A DNA stretch of 64,000 nt from Solimonas flava DSM 18980 (GCF_000426685.1 NZ_AUFV01000007.1:124001-188000); one strand, 5' to 3'. Positions 36,769-46,536 are shown, numbered from the stretch's first letter. Notes: generated by a model from the letters alone, not told the origin. A program made the numbers and translations.

Positions 36769-37314
36769 ATGCGATCGAGGATTCACACAGCGCTGGCGCT
36801 CATGGCGCTGGCGTTTGCAGGCAGCACCGCCGCCGCGCCGGCAGCCCCGGTCCCGGCGATCGCCGGCTACGGCCGGATCCAGGACATTCCCGGCGCCGCC
36901 TACGTGCCGGATGCGCATGCGCACTACAAGGTGGTGTTCACGCTGACGCAGGGCGCCAAGGCGCCGGAGGAGGTCAATCCCTCGCTCGATCGCGTCGCTC
37001 GCACCGTCAATCTCTACACCGCGTCCGGCGTGCCGCTCGATCATCTGCATTTCGTCGCGGTGCTGTCCGGGGCGGCGACGCCGCTGGTGCTCGATGCCGC
37101 GCACTACCGTGAGAAGTTCGGCGTCGACAATCCGAACCTGCCCTTGCTCGCCGCGCTGCGCAAGGCTGGCGTCGACGTTGCCGTCTGCGGTCAGGCGGTC
37201 GCCGGCTGGGGCTTCGCGCCGGACTGGCTGTCGGCCGACGTGACGCTGGCGCTGTCGGCGCTGACCACGGCGACGATGCTGCAGCAGCAGGGCTACGCGC
37301 TGATGCCGTTGTAG
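36769..37314 (+). CDS. Periplasmic DsrE-family protein
   Basis: The 181-residue protein has a signal peptide (MRSRIHTALALMALAFAGSTAAA, cleavage near residue 22). A DsrE/DsrF-like alpha/beta domain follows: HYKVVFTLTQGAKAPEEVNPSLDRVARTVNLYTASGV, HFVAVLSGAATPLVLD and a single conserved Cys in VAVCGQAVAGWGF. DsrE proteins relay sulfur through that Cys in the cytoplasm. Exported versions are common but their role is unknown, possibly thiol or sulfide handling. It is probably a single-gene unit, as the SDR gene starts 76 bases later with its own ribosome site. Confidence 0.8.
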   Translation: MRSRIHTALALMALAFAGSTAAAPAAPVPAIAGYGRIQDIPGAAYVPDAHAHYKVVFTLTQGAKAPEEVNPSLDRVARTVNLYTASGVPLDHLHFVAVLSGAATPLVLDAAHYREKFGVDNPNLPLLAALRKAGVDVAVCGQAVAGWGFAPDWLSADVTLALSALTTATMLQQQGYALMPL

Positions 37315-37390
37315 CGACGGGGCCGGATTTGCGCGCAGGCGGACGGCGTGCGCCGTGGCAGACTGCGCGCCTGACATTCGGAGACGCTGC

Positions 37391-38179
37391 ATGACGGACC
37401 TGGCGGGCAAGACGATCTGGATCACCGGCGCCTCGAGCGGCATCGGCGAGGCGATGGCGGTGCTCGCCAGCAGGCAGGGCGTGAAGCTGGTGCTGAGCGC
37501 GCGGCGTGTCGACGAGCTCGAACGCGTGCGCGCCGCCTGCGCCGATCCGGCGAAGGTCGCCGTGCTGCCGCTCGATCTGACGCAGTTCGACGCCGAGGCT
37601 GCGCGGGCCGCGGCCGAGGCCTGCTTCGGGCCGATCGACGTGCTCGTCAACAACGCCGGCATCTCGCAGCGCAGCCTGATGCTCGACACTTCGATGGACG
37701 TCTACCGGCGCATCATGGAGCTGGATTTCTTCGCGACGGTGGCGCTGACCAAGGCCGTGGTGCCGGGCATGCGCGCGCGCGGCGGCGGACACGTCGTGGT
37801 CATCAGCAGCGTGGTCGGCAAGATGGGCACGCCGCTGCGCACCGGCTATGCGGCCGCCAAGCACGCGCTGCACGGCTTCTTCGAATCGGCGCGGGCCGAG
37901 CTGTGGCGCGACCAGGTGCGCTTCACGCTGGTCTGCCCCGGCTTCATCCGCACGGAAGTGTCGCGCAACGCCATCACCGGCGACGGCGGCCGGCACGACC
38001 GGATGGACGATGCGCAGGCCAAGGGCATGGACGCGCAAACCTGTGCCGCGCGCATCTGGGCCGGCGTTGCGCGCAATGCCGAAGAGCTGTACGTCGGCCG
38101 CGAACAGGCCGCGATCTACCTGAAGCGCTGGGCGCCGGCGCTGGTCTCGGCGCTGGTCAAGCGCGCCAAGGTGACCTGA
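37391..38179 (+). CDS. Short-chain dehydrogenase/reductase
   Basis: The 262-residue classical SDR has the NAD(P) motif TGASSGIGEA near the N-terminus and the structural NNAG. The catalytic tetrad is visible: the Asn region, Ser in VVVISSVVGKM, then YAAAKHA (Tyr and Lys). The DHRS7-like C-terminal half VCPGFIRTEVSRNAITGDG and the late YLKRWAPALV suggest the dehydrogenase/reductase SDR 7 group. The substrate is unknown; ketones or retinoid-like lipids are candidates. GGAG at 37380-37383 fixes the start at 37391. Confidence 0.88.
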   Translation: MTDLAGKTIWITGASSGIGEAMAVLASRQGVKLVLSARRVDELERVRAACADPAKVAVLPLDLTQFDAEAARAAAEACFGPIDVLVNNAGISQRSLMLDTSMDVYRRIMELDFFATVALTKAVVPGMRARGGGHVVVISSVVGKMGTPLRTGYAAAKHALHGFFESARAELWRDQVRFTLVCPGFIRTEVSRNAITGDGGRHDRMDDAQAKGMDAQTCAARIWAGVARNAEELYVGREQAAIYLKRWAPALVSALVKRAKVT

Positions 38180-38204
38180 AGGCCGGGCCGGCGCGCGCCG
38201 GCGT

Positions 38205-39212
38205 TCAGCGCGGCGCGTCGAGCAGTTGCAGCACGCGGCGCTCGGCCCAGGTCGCGCCGGCGATCGCGTCGAAAAAGCCGCAGTGCCCGCCGTAACGGGT
38301 GAGATCGAAGGCGCGCAGCGCGCCCTGCGCGCGCAGGCCGGCGAAATCGGCGACCGGGATCACCGGATCGTCGGCGGCGGTGATGATGGCCAGCGGCGTC
38401 GGCGAGGCATAGAGCTGCGCGGCGTCGAGCGTATAGGCGGCGAAGTAGGGATCGAGCGCGCCGTACTCGGTATGGCGTTCGGCGAAGTGGCGGGTGATCG
38501 CGACCAGGCTGCGCTCGCCGAGCAGGTGCGCGACCTCGAGTTCCGGCCAGGCCGCTTTCTTCGCCTGCACGGTCTTGCGCCATTTGCCGGTGAAATACCA
38601 GCGGAACAGCGTCGGCCCGTCGTCGATCGCCTGCATCGTCGCGCGCGGATTGATCGCCGGCGAGATGCCGATCGCCAGGCGCGGGTGCACGCCGGCGGCC
38701 GGTCCGTGCAGGCCGACGCGCAGCGAGAAATTACCGCCGAGCGAGAAGCCGATGACGTACAGCGGCGCGTCGGCCGCGCGCACCGGCGCCGCGGCGATCG
38801 CGCCGAGCACCTCGGCGATGCGCGCCGAATGGAAGAACTCGCGGTTCAGGTGGTGCGTGCCGCCGTGGTCGCGCAGGTTCAGGCGCAGCACGTCGAAACC
38901 GGCGGCGTAGACCGTGCACGCCATCGAATACAGATAGCTCGATGCGTGGCTGCCTTCCCAGCCATGGATCAGCACGACGCGGCCGCGCGGCGGCGCGGCC
39001 GGCGCCTGCGGCGACCAGTAGGCGGCGAGCCGCACGCCGTCGCCGGCATCGAGCAGCAGCGGCTGGCAGGCGGCTTCCATGCGGCCGTCGCGCGCCAGCC
39101 AGCGGCGCCGGCGCGGACTCTTGGTCGCGAGGATCGACTGGATCTGCGGATGGCGCAGCAGCCACGGCGGACGGAAGGCGACGTCCGGCGCGGCGTGCGG
39201 ATCCGTGCTCAC
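38205..39212 (-). CDS. YheT-like alpha/beta hydrolase
   Basis: The 335-residue protein has the YheT/ABHD1-3 layout: an N-terminal PPWLLRHPQIQSIL segment, oxyanion-region LIHGWEGSHASSYLYSMA, nucleophile elbow GFSLGGN, Asp in ADDPVIP and His in YGGHCGFF. These are presumed carboxylesterases or lipases, cytoplasmic or membrane-associated. The start is GTG overlapping the dapE stop (GTGA), so it is coupled to lysine biosynthesis although no link in function is known. Confidence 0.9.
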   Translation of the reverse strand: MSTDPHAAPDVAFRPPWLLRHPQIQSILATKSPRRRRWLARDGRMEAACQPLLLDAGDGVRLAAYWSPQAPAAPPRGRVVLIHGWEGSHASSYLYSMACTVYAAGFDVLRLNLRDHGGTHHLNREFFHSARIAEVLGAIAAAPVRAADAPLYVIGFSLGGNFSLRVGLHGPAAGVHPRLAIGISPAINPRATMQAIDDGPTLFRWYFTGKWRKTVQAKKAAWPELEVAHLLGERSLVAITRHFAERHTEYGALDPYFAAYTLDAAQLYASPTPLAIITAADDPVIPVADFAGLRAQGALRAFDLTRYGGHCGFFDAIAGATWAERRVLQLLDAPR

Positions 39213-40351
39213 AGCAGGCGCTCGAGCACGCCTTCGTAGATGCGGCTGAGGCGGTCGAGATCGTCGACGCGCACGTGCTCGTTGATCTTGTGGATGCTGT
39301 CGTTGACCGGGCCGATCTCGACGGTCTGCGCGCCCCAGGGCGCGAGGAAGCGCGCATCGGAGGTGCCGCCGCCGGTGAACAGCAGCGGCGCGGCGATGCC
39401 GGTGACGTCGGCGATCGACGCGCGGGCGGCGTCGACCAGCTCGGCCTCACGCGTCAGGAACGGCTCGCCGGACAGCCACCAGTCGGCTTCGTAGCGCAGG
39501 CCGTGGCGGTCGAGGATCGCGCCGACGCGCGCTTTCAGGTCCTCGGCGTTCGATTCGGTGCAGAAGCGGAAGTTGAAGACCAGGTCGGCGTGGCCGGGAA
39601 TGACGTTGCTCGCGCCGGTGCCGGCGTGCAGGTTCGAGACCTGGAACGAGGTCGGCGGGAAGTGCGCGTTGCCCTGATCCCAGACCGTCGCCGTCAGCTC
39701 GGCGAGCGCCGGCGCGAGGCGGTGGATCGGGTTCTCGGCCTTGTCCGGATAGGCGACGTGGCCCTGCTTGCCGAGCACGCGCAGATTGCAGCCGAGCGAG
39801 CCGCGGCGGCCGATCGTGATGCGATCGCCGAGGCGTTCGGCGGCGGTCGCCTCGCCGACGATCGCGTAGTCCGGCCGGAGGCCGCGCGCCTTCAGCACCT
39901 CGACGACGTGGCGCGTGCCGTGGCGGGCGCTGCCTTCCTCGTCGCTGGTGATGAGAAAGGCGAGGGTGCCGCGCAGCGCGCGGCGCGCCAGCAGGCGTTC
40001 GGCGGCGACCACCATCGCCGCGAGCCCCGACTTCATGTCGGCGGCGCCGCGGCCGTAGAGCACGCCGTCGCGGATCTGCGGCTCGAACGGGTCGCTGAGC
40101 CAGGCCTCGCGCGGGCCCGGCGGCACGACGTCGGTGTGGCCGGCGAGGATCAGCAGCGGGCCGCCGTTGCCGAGCGTCGCCCACAGGTTGGTGACGCCGC
40201 CGGCGTCGATCGCTTCGAGCGTGAAGCCGAGCCGCGCCAGACGCTCGCCGATCAGCGCGCAGCAGCCGGCGTCGTCGGGCGTCAGCGAGCGGCGCGCGAT
40301 CAGCGCGCAGGTGAGGTCGAGTACGGCGCGCGCCGCCACATCGTCAGCCAT
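39209..40351 (-). CDS. dapE: Succinyl-diaminopimelate desuccinylase
   Basis: The 380-residue M20-family dizinc enzyme has metal/catalytic motifs LILAGHTDVVPPG (His, Asp), YGRGAADMKSGLAAM (bridging Asp), ITSDEEGSARHGT (catalytic Glu-Glu) and IVGEAT. The dimerisation-domain signature GKQGHVAYP and the C-terminal LLFTGGGTSDARF, VEIGPVNDSIHKINEHV also match DapE. It makes LL-diaminopimelate for lysine and peptidoglycan. The ATG at 40351 gives the usual N-terminus; dapD lies 1.5 kb away in the same direction. Confidence 0.96.
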   Translation of the reverse strand: MADDVAARAVLDLTCALIARRSLTPDDAGCCALIGERLARLGFTLEAIDAGGVTNLWATLGNGGPLLILAGHTDVVPPGPREAWLSDPFEPQIRDGVLYGRGAADMKSGLAAMVVAAERLLARRALRGTLAFLITSDEEGSARHGTRHVVEVLKARGLRPDYAIVGEATAAERLGDRITIGRRGSLGCNLRVLGKQGHVAYPDKAENPIHRLAPALAELTATVWDQGNAHFPPTSFQVSNLHAGTGASNVIPGHADLVFNFRFCTESNAEDLKARVGAILDRHGLRYEADWWLSGEPFLTREAELVDAARASIADVTGIAAPLLFTGGGTSDARFLAPWGAQTVEIGPVNDSIHKINEHVRVDDLDRLSRIYEGVLERLL

Positions 40352-40445
40352 TGCAGGGTCAGTCCGGGAAAAGTCGCGGAATTCTAGCCCGCTGCTGCCG
40401 CGCGCGCCGCTCGTGGATAATGCGGCGTCCCTGTGGAAGCCGGCC

Positions 40446-40970
40446 ATGGAAGAAACTCAAATCGCGGAGATTGCCCACACGATCCAGGTCTCGGTCGCGC
40501 CGGTGTTCCTGCTGACCGGCGTCAGCGCGATGCTCGGCGTGCTGACCAGCCGGCTGGCGCGCATCGTCGACCGCGCGCGCAAGCTGGAGGCGGAAATGCT
40601 GACGGCGCCGCCCAGGCGCGTGCCGGGTCTGCGCAAGGCCTTGCACCAGCAGGCGCGCCGCGCGCGACTGACCAATCGCGCGATCACGTTCTGCATCGGC
40701 TGCGCGCTGCTGATCAGCAGCGTCATCGTCGTGCTGTTCGTCGGTACGTTCTCGCGCTGGAACCTGTCGGCGCTGATCGCCGGCCTGTACGTCGCGGCGA
40801 TCGCGTCGCTGATCGGCGGCCTGTTCTGTTTCCTGCGCGAGGTGCAGCTGGCGACGCGCTACCTGCGCATCGGCGAGTTCGATCCGGAGCAGATCGTCGG
40901 CGGTACTGGCGGTACTGGTGGCGGTACCGGCGGCACCGAAGGCGGCGCGCCGACGCAGCGCGCGCCGTGA
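40446..40970 (+). CDS. DUF2721 family membrane protein
   Basis: The 174-residue protein has the DUF2721 pattern: N-terminal EIAHTIQVSVAPVFLLTGVSAMLGVLTSRLARIVDRARKLE, then two closely spaced membrane segments (FCIGCALLISSVIVVLFVG and ALIAGLYVAAIASLIGGLFCFL). Function is unknown. A Gly/Thr-rich tail of GGT-type repeats ends the protein, encoded by GGCGGTACT-like triplet runs. It is inserted between dapE and dapD on the opposite strand and diverges from dapE by 94 bases. Confidence 0.85.
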   Translation: MEETQIAEIAHTIQVSVAPVFLLTGVSAMLGVLTSRLARIVDRARKLEAEMLTAPPRRVPGLRKALHQQARRARLTNRAITFCIGCALLISSVIVVLFVGTFSRWNLSALIAGLYVAAIASLIGGLFCFLREVQLATRYLRIGEFDPEQIVGGTGGTGGGTGGTEGGAPTQRAP

Positions 40971-41011
40971 GCGCGGCCTGAACGAAAGCCTGAGCGGGCT
41001 TCGATGAGGGC

Positions 41012-41052
41012 GCGCCGGACGCGCGCGGCGGCGGGCCGCCCGCGTCCGGCGC
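41012..41052. terminator. Long GC-rich hairpin between DUF2721 gene and dapD
   Basis: GCGCCGGACGCG (41012-41023) and CGCGTCCGGCGC (41041-41052) form a perfect 12-bp stem, with further pairing inside the loop. There is no U tract. It lies in the convergent gap and could end either transcript. Confidence 0.55.
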
Positions 41053-41059
41053 CGGGCGA

Positions 41060-41875
41060 TTACAGATCGCGCAGCAGGGCGTTGATGCCGACTTTCTTGC
41101 GCGTGTTCTCGTCGACGCGCTTGACGATCACCGCGCAGTTCAGGGTGTACTTGCCGCCGGCCTTCGGCAGGCTGCCGGCGACGACCACGGCGCCGGCCGG
41201 CACGCGGCCATAGCTGACGGTGTCGGCTTCGCGGTCGTAGATCGGCGTCGACTGGCCGATGAACACGCCCATCGAGATCACCGCGCCCTTCTCGACGATC
41301 ACGCCTTCGACGATCTCCGAGCGCGCGCCGATGAAGCAGTCGTCCTCGATGATGGTCGGCGCCGCCTGCAGCGGTTCGAGCACGCCGCCGATGCCGACGC
41401 CGCCGGACAGGTGCACGTTGGCGCCGATCTGCGCGCAGGAGCCGACCGTCGCCCAGGTATCGACCATCGTGCCGCGGCCGACGTAGCCGCCGATGTTGAC
41501 GTAGCTCGGCATCAGGATCGCGCCCGGCGCAATGAATGCGCCGCGGCGCACCGCCGCCGGCGGCACGACGCGCGCGCCCTGAGCGGCGAAGTCCTTCGCG
41601 CTCCAGCCGGCGAACTTCAGCGGCACCTTGTCGAAGCCGGACAGCGCGCCCATCTCGATCGGCGCATTGTCGTGCAGGCGGAAATACAGCAGCACCGCCT
41701 TCTTCAGCCACTCATTGACCTGCCAACCCGAGGCAGTCGGCTCGGCAACGCGCGCCTCGCCGCTGTCGAGCAGCGCGATCGCGCGCTCGATCGCCTGCTG
41801 CACCGCCGCGTCGTTCTTGTCGAACTTCTCGCGATTGTCCCAAGCCGCTTCGATGGTGTTCTGCAGGGTGGTCAT
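41060..41875 (-). CDS. dapD: 2,3,4,5-tetrahydropyridine-2,6-dicarboxylate N-succinyltransferase
   Basis: The 271-residue protein is close to the E. coli length (274). A helical N-terminal domain precedes a left-handed parallel beta helix of hexapeptide repeats ([57 protein letters not shown]). It uses succinyl-CoA in the succinylase branch of diaminopimelate synthesis, two steps before DapE. The ATG at 41875 matches the family start; upstream in-frame codons run into the gap before glnD. The order dapD-glnD-map matches E. coli. Confidence 0.96.
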   Translation of the reverse strand: MTTLQNTIEAAWDNREKFDKNDAAVQQAIERAIALLDSGEARVAEPTASGWQVNEWLKKAVLLYFRLHDNAPIEMGALSGFDKVPLKFAGWSAKDFAAQGARVVPPAAVRRGAFIAPGAILMPSYVNIGGYVGRGTMVDTWATVGSCAQIGANVHLSGGVGIGGVLEPLQAAPTIIEDDCFIGARSEIVEGVIVEKGAVISMGVFIGQSTPIYDREADTVSYGRVPAGAVVVAGSLPKAGGKYTLNCAVIVKRVDENTRKKVGINALLRDL

Positions 41876-42040
41876 CGGTGGTTTCTCTCGTTGTCGTTTG
41901 TTCGTTGTGATTTGCTTTGAAGCTCTAGGAGACTCGTGAGTCAGCGTCGCGAGCAGGGTCGAGGCCGCGCTCCCCGCGCACAGCTGTGCCAAGGCACAGC
42001 GAGCACGGAGAGCGCGGGATCGGCCCGCGCAGCAGCTGAA

Positions 42041-44722
42041 TCACGCCGTCTCCGGGCGATCGAGGGTGCGGACCAGCACCTCGCGCAGGCCGTCGAGCGT
42101 GTCCTCGTCGGTGATCGGCCGGTGCATGCGGTCGGTCACGTAGAAGACGTCCTCGGCGCGCTCGCCGATCGTGCCGATCTTGGCGGCGTCGAGCAGGATG
42201 CCGCGTTTCTGGAACACGCGGCCGATGATCGACAGCAGGCCCGGCCGGTCGGCGGTGACGAGTTCGAGCACGGTGCGCCCGCGGGCGTCGTCCTGGCTGA
42301 AGTGCACGTGCGTCGGCGTGTTGAAGTGGCGCAGGCGCTGCGAGCGGCGGCGGTTGACGTCGATCGTCGAGACTTCCGGGTCCGACAGCACCTTGCGCAG
42401 CGCCGTGCGGATCTCGTCGAAGCGGATCGGCTGCGTGATCGGCGTGTTGTCGCCTTCCATCACCATGTACGAGTCGAGCACGAAGCCGTCGTGCGTGGTG
42501 TGCAGGCGCGCGTCGAGGATGTTGAGGCCCAGGCGCGCGAGTACGCCGGTCGACAGGCCGAACAGGTGATCGCGGTCGCGCGTGTAGATGAATACGCTGG
42601 TGCCGCGGCCGACGACCGCGCCGACCAGCACCAGCGGCAGATCGGCCTCACCCGCCTTGATGATCGCCGGCAGATGCCAGGCCAGTTCCTCGGCCGAATG
42701 GCGCAGGAAGTACTCGTGGTCGAAGCGCGTCCAGACGGCTTCGGCCTGCTCGCGGGTGATGCCCTGCGGTTCGAGCAGCGCCAGCGCCTTGGCGCGGATC
42801 TCGGCGCTGCGCTCGTTGTCGCTGAGCGGATTGTCGAGGCCGCGTTCGAGCGTGCGTACCGTCAGGTTGTAAAGCTCCTTGAGCAGCGAATCGCGCCAGG
42901 CGTTCCACAGCGCCGGGTTGGTGCCGCGGATGTCGGCGCAGGTCAGCAGGTAGAGGTAGTCCAGGTGCAGGCGGTCGCCGACCGTGCGCGCGAACTCGGC
43001 GATCACCGCCGGATTGCTGATGTCCTGCTTCTGCGCGGTCAGCGACATCAACAGGTGGTTCTGCACCAGCCAGCGCACCAGCGCCGCGTCGCCATGCGAC
43101 AGGCCGTGGTCGAGGCAGAACTGCTCGGCTTCCTGGGCGCCGATGTCGGAATGGTCGCCGCCGCGGCCCTTGGCCATGTCGTGCCAGAAGGCGCCGAGGT
43201 AGAGCAGCTCCGGCTTGGCGAGGCGGTCCATGACCTGGTTGCAGAACGGCAACTCGTCGCGGAAGCGCTGCATCGCGAAGCGGCGCGCGTTGCGCACCAC
43301 GTAGAGGATGTGCTCGTCGACGGTGAGCGTGTGGAACAGGTCGTACTGCATCAGGCCGACGATGCGGCCGAAGGCGGGCAGGTAGCGGCCGAGCACGCCG
43401 TAGCGGTTCATGCGGCGCAGGTTGCGCGTCAGGCCGCGGCCCTCGCGGAACATCTCGATGAACAGCGAGCGCGCCTGCACCGACTGCCGCACGGCATCGT
43501 TGAGCAGGCGGCTGTCGCGCAGGATCAGGCGCAGCGTCTGGGCGCGGATGCCTTCGATCTTCGGATGCTGCTGCAGCAGCAGGAAGGCTTCGATCAGCGC
43601 CCACGGATAACGCTGGAAGACGTCGTCGGCGCGTGCCTCGAGGTAGCCGTTGCGGATCTGGAAGCGCGGGTTCAGCGCGGTCGGTTCGCCGCCCTGCGCC
43701 GGATGCACGATCGCTTCCTCGAACAGCTGCAGCAGCATGTCGTTGAGGCACGACAGCGACTTGATCGTGCGGTAGTACAGCTGCATGAACTGCTCGACCG
43801 CCATGTTCTTGTCGTCGTCGCGGTAGCCGAACAGCTCGGCGACCTTGATCTGATGGTCGAACAGCAGGCGGTCCTCGTGGCGGCCGGTCAGCATGTGCAG
43901 CGCGAAGCGCACCCGCCACAGGAAGTCCTGGCCGGCGAACAGCTCGTCGCATTCCTGCTTGGTGAGAAAGCCGCGCTCGCGCAGCTCGCCGAGCGTCTGC
44001 GCGCCGAAATAGCGCTTGGTGACCCAGCCGATCGTGTGGATGTCGCGCAGGCCGCCCGGCGACTCCTTGACGTTCGGTTCGAGCTTGTAGCCGGTGTCGT
44101 CGTACTTGCGGTGGCGCGCCGCCTGCTCGGCCTTCTTGGCCTCGAAGAATTCCTTGACCGGCCAGATCCTGTCCGGGGTCAGCGCCGCCTGCATGTCGCG
44201 GAACAGCGACTCGTCGCCGGTCAGCAGGCGCGCCTCAAGCAGGTTGGTGATGACGGTGATGTCCTTCTCGGCCTCGGCGACGCATTCGCCGACCGTGCGC
44301 ACGCTCTGTCCGACCTCGAGCCCGATGTCCCAGCCGAACGCGGTCATCTGTTCGAGCGCGCTGCGATGGCGCTCGAGGGCGTCGTCGCGGTGCAGCAGCA
44401 GGATGTCGATGTCCGAATGCGGCAGCAGCTCGCCGCGGCCGTAGCCGCCGACCGCGACCAGCGCTAGGCCGCTGGCCCCTTCCGGCAGGAATTTGTGCCA
44501 GGACGCGCGCAGCACCTCGTCGACCAGGTGGGCGCGGGCGTGCACCAGCGAATCAGCCGGAAAGCCCTCGTGGAACAGGCTGTAGAGGCGGTCGCGACCC
44601 CAGTTCAGCGTGTCGCGGAACGCGGTGATCGAGTAGCCGCCCTGAGCCAGCCGCGAGCGGATGCGCGGGGCGCTGAAGATGCTGGCGGCTTCTTCCTCCG
44701 CCAGGTCGATCTCGGCGCCCAT
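42041..44722 (-). CDS. glnD: Bifunctional uridylyltransferase/uridylyl-removing enzyme
   Basis: The 893-residue protein is full length. The nucleotidyltransferase domain has GGYGRGELLPHSDIDILLL (about residue 85), followed by KESPGGLRDIHT. An HD phosphohydrolase domain (HTLTVDEHIL, LGAFWHDMAKGRGGDHS) and two C-terminal ACT domains (about 690-880) sense glutamine. GlnD adds or removes UMP on PII proteins to report nitrogen status. The ATG overlaps the map stop by one base (TGATG), so map and glnD are coupled. Confidence 0.97.
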   Translation of the reverse strand: MGAEIDLAEEEAASIFSAPRIRSRLAQGGYSITAFRDTLNWGRDRLYSLFHEGFPADSLVHARAHLVDEVLRASWHKFLPEGASGLALVAVGGYGRGELLPHSDIDILLLHRDDALERHRSALEQMTAFGWDIGLEVGQSVRTVGECVAEAEKDITVITNLLEARLLTGDESLFRDMQAALTPDRIWPVKEFFEAKKAEQAARHRKYDDTGYKLEPNVKESPGGLRDIHTIGWVTKRYFGAQTLGELRERGFLTKQECDELFAGQDFLWRVRFALHMLTGRHEDRLLFDHQIKVAELFGYRDDDKNMAVEQFMQLYYRTIKSLSCLNDMLLQLFEEAIVHPAQGGEPTALNPRFQIRNGYLEARADDVFQRYPWALIEAFLLLQQHPKIEGIRAQTLRLILRDSRLLNDAVRQSVQARSLFIEMFREGRGLTRNLRRMNRYGVLGRYLPAFGRIVGLMQYDLFHTLTVDEHILYVVRNARRFAMQRFRDELPFCNQVMDRLAKPELLYLGAFWHDMAKGRGGDHSDIGAQEAEQFCLDHGLSHGDAALVRWLVQNHLLMSLTAQKQDISNPAVIAEFARTVGDRLHLDYLYLLTCADIRGTNPALWNAWRDSLLKELYNLTVRTLERGLDNPLSDNERSAEIRAKALALLEPQGITREQAEAVWTRFDHEYFLRHSAEELAWHLPAIIKAGEADLPLVLVGAVVGRGTSVFIYTRDRDHLFGLSTGVLARLGLNILDARLHTTHDGFVLDSYMVMEGDNTPITQPIRFDEIRTALRKVLSDPEVSTIDVNRRRSQRLRHFNTPTHVHFSQDDARGRTVLELVTADRPGLLSIIGRVFQKRGILLDAAKIGTIGERAEDVFYVTDRMHRPITDEDTLDGLREVLVRTLDRPETA

Positions 44723-45504
44723 CACATCGCCCCGTCGCGCAGCGTCAGCACTTCGTAGCCGCTTTCGGTGACGAGGATCGTGTGCTCCCACTGCGCCGAC
44801 AGCGAGTGGTCCTTGGTGACGACGGTCCAGGCGTCCGGCAGCAGCTTCACGTCCGCCTTGCCGGCGTTGATCATCGGTTCGATCGTGAAGGTCATGCCCG
44901 GAAGCAGTTCAAGACCCGTGCCAGGTCGGCCGTAGTGCAGGACCTGCGGGTCTTCGTGGAAGCCGCGGCCGATGCCGTGGCCGCAGTATTCACGGACCAC
45001 CGAGAAGCCGCGCGATTCGGCATATTTCTGGATCACGGCGCCGATGTCGCCGAGGCGGGCGCCGGGGCGGACCTGGCGGATGCCCTCGATCATCGCCTCG
45101 TGCGTGGTCTCGCAGAGCCGGCGGGCGAGGATGCTCGGCTCGCCGACGTAGTACATGCGGTTGGTGTCGCCGTGCCAGCCGTCCTTGATGACGGTGACGT
45201 CGACGTTGAGCACGTCGCCCTTCTTCAGGACCTTGGGCCCCGGGATGCCGTGGCAGACCACGTGGTTGACCGAGGTGCAGATCGACTTCGGGAACGGCGG
45301 GCGGCCGTTGCCGCCGCCGTAGTGCAGCGGGGCGGGGATGCAGTCGAGCTTGTCGACGATGTACTCGTGACAGATCCGGTTGAGCTCGTCGGTCGTCACG
45401 CCGGGCTTGACGTAGGGTTCGAGGATCATCAGCACTTCGGCGGCGGCGGCGCCGGCCTCGCGCATCTTCTGCTGTTCCTCGGGGGTCTTGATCGTAACGG
45501 CCAT
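44722..45504 (-). CDS. map: Methionine aminopeptidase, type I
   Basis: The 260-residue pitta-bread enzyme has all five metal ligands visible: Asp in NVDVTVIKDG, Asp in WHGDTNRMY, His in YCGHGIGRGFHEDP, Glu in TIEPMI and Glu in QWEHTI. It removes the initiator Met from nascent proteins. It is divergent from rpsB, the universal arrangement in gammaproteobacteria. GAGGCGAG just upstream of the ATG serves as ribosome site. Confidence 0.97.
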   Translation of the reverse strand: MAVTIKTPEEQQKMREAGAAAAEVLMILEPYVKPGVTTDELNRICHEYIVDKLDCIPAPLHYGGGNGRPPFPKSICTSVNHVVCHGIPGPKVLKKGDVLNVDVTVIKDGWHGDTNRMYYVGEPSILARRLCETTHEAMIEGIRQVRPGARLGDIGAVIQKYAESRGFSVVREYCGHGIGRGFHEDPQVLHYGRPGTGLELLPGMTFTIEPMINAGKADVKLLPDAWTVVTKDHSLSAQWEHTILVTESGYEVLTLRDGAM

Positions 45505-45546
45505 CTCGCCTCGGTGCCCGAGCCGCCGCGCGCAGCGGCAAACTCA

Positions 45547-45575
45547 TTGTTTTCAAAGGGGCGCTATGGTATAAA
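45547..45575 (+). promoter_or_regulatory. rpsB promoter with extended -10 and GC-rich discriminator
   Basis: TTGTTT (45547-45552), 17 bases, then TGG TATAAA (-10 at 45570-45575 with the extended TG). The following GCGCGCCC is the G/C-rich discriminator typical of stringently controlled ribosomal promoters. The predicted leader is about 120 bases. Confidence 0.75.
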
Positions 45576-45581
45576 GCGCGC

Positions 45582-45700
45582 CCTTCAAAGGCAATCGCAA
45601 CGCGGTCGCCCTTGAGGAAATCCACTCGCGCCATTCCCAGGTGCCCGCCCGTAGGCGGTGCCCCGGCGCGATTTGCCACAACCTGACGGAGTCTCAAATC
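45582..45700 (+). promoter_or_regulatory. rpsB mRNA leader, possible S2 autoregulatory region
   Basis: A ~119-base untranslated leader precedes the rpsB ATG and includes the foldable GCCCGCC-CGTA-GGCGGTGC. In E. coli the rpsB leader is a conserved target for repression by S2. Conservation of that element here was not tested. Confidence 0.4.
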
Positions 45701-46525
45701 ATGGCGGATATCACCATGCGCCAGCTGCTCGAGGCGGGTGCCCACTTCGGCCACCGCACGCGCTACTGGAACCCGAAGATGGATCAGTACATCTTCGGCA
45801 GCCGTAACCGCATTCACATTATCAACCTCGAGCAGACGCTGCCGATGCTGAAGGACGCCTGCTCCTTCGCCGGCAAGCTCGCCGCCAACGGCGGCCGCAT
45901 CCTGTTCGTCGGCACCAAGCGCGCCGCGCGCGAGACGGTCGAAGAAGAGGCCAAGCGCGCCGGCATGCCGTTCGTCAACCAGCGCTGGCTGGGCGGCACG
46001 CTGACCAACTTCAAGACCGTGAAGACCTCGATCAAGCGTCTGGTCGAGATGGAAAAGCAGGTCGATGACGGTTCGATCAACCGCCTCAACAAGAAGGAAC
46101 AGCTGCTCTTCACGCGCGAGATCGAGAAGCTGCGCAAGTCGCTCGGCGGCATCAAGGAAATGCCGAGCCTGCCGGACTGCCTGTTCGTCATCGACACCGG
46201 TTACGAGAAGAACGCGGTGCTCGAGGCCAAGAAGCTCGGCATCCCGGTCATCGCCGTCGTCGACTCGAACAACGATCCGAGCCTGGTCGACTGCGTGATC
46301 CCGGGCAATGACGACGCCACCCGCGCGGTCAAGGTCTACGCGCAGTGCATCGCCGACGCCATCATCGAGGCGCGTGGCGCCAACCCGGTGCCGTTCCGCA
46401 CCGTCGAGGAGCCGGTCGAGGCCAGCGACGAGCGTCAGGCCCCGCGCAAGCCGCGTGGCGCGCCGCGTGGCGGCAAGCCGGGCAGCGGCGACCGTCAGGG
46501 TCGCGGCGGCCGTCGCGGCGAGTAA
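45701..46525 (+). CDS. rpsB: 30S ribosomal protein S2
   Basis: The 274-residue protein shows S2 signatures: [89 protein letters not shown] basic, glycine/arginine-rich C-terminal extension ([26 protein letters not shown]) makes it about 30 residues longer than in E. coli. S2 joins the 30S late and binds S1. The ATG follows GGAG (45688-45691). It is first in the rpsB-tsf unit. Confidence 0.98.
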   Translation: MADITMRQLLEAGAHFGHRTRYWNPKMDQYIFGSRNRIHIINLEQTLPMLKDACSFAGKLAANGGRILFVGTKRAARETVEEEAKRAGMPFVNQRWLGGTLTNFKTVKTSIKRLVEMEKQVDDGSINRLNKKEQLLFTREIEKLRKSLGGIKEMPSLPDCLFVIDTGYEKNAVLEAKKLGIPVIAVVDSNNDPSLVDCVIPGNDDATRAVKVYAQCIADAIIEARGANPVPFRTVEEPVEASDERQAPRKPRGAPRGGKPGSGDRQGRGGRRGE

Positions 46526-46536
46526 GCGGCATGCGT

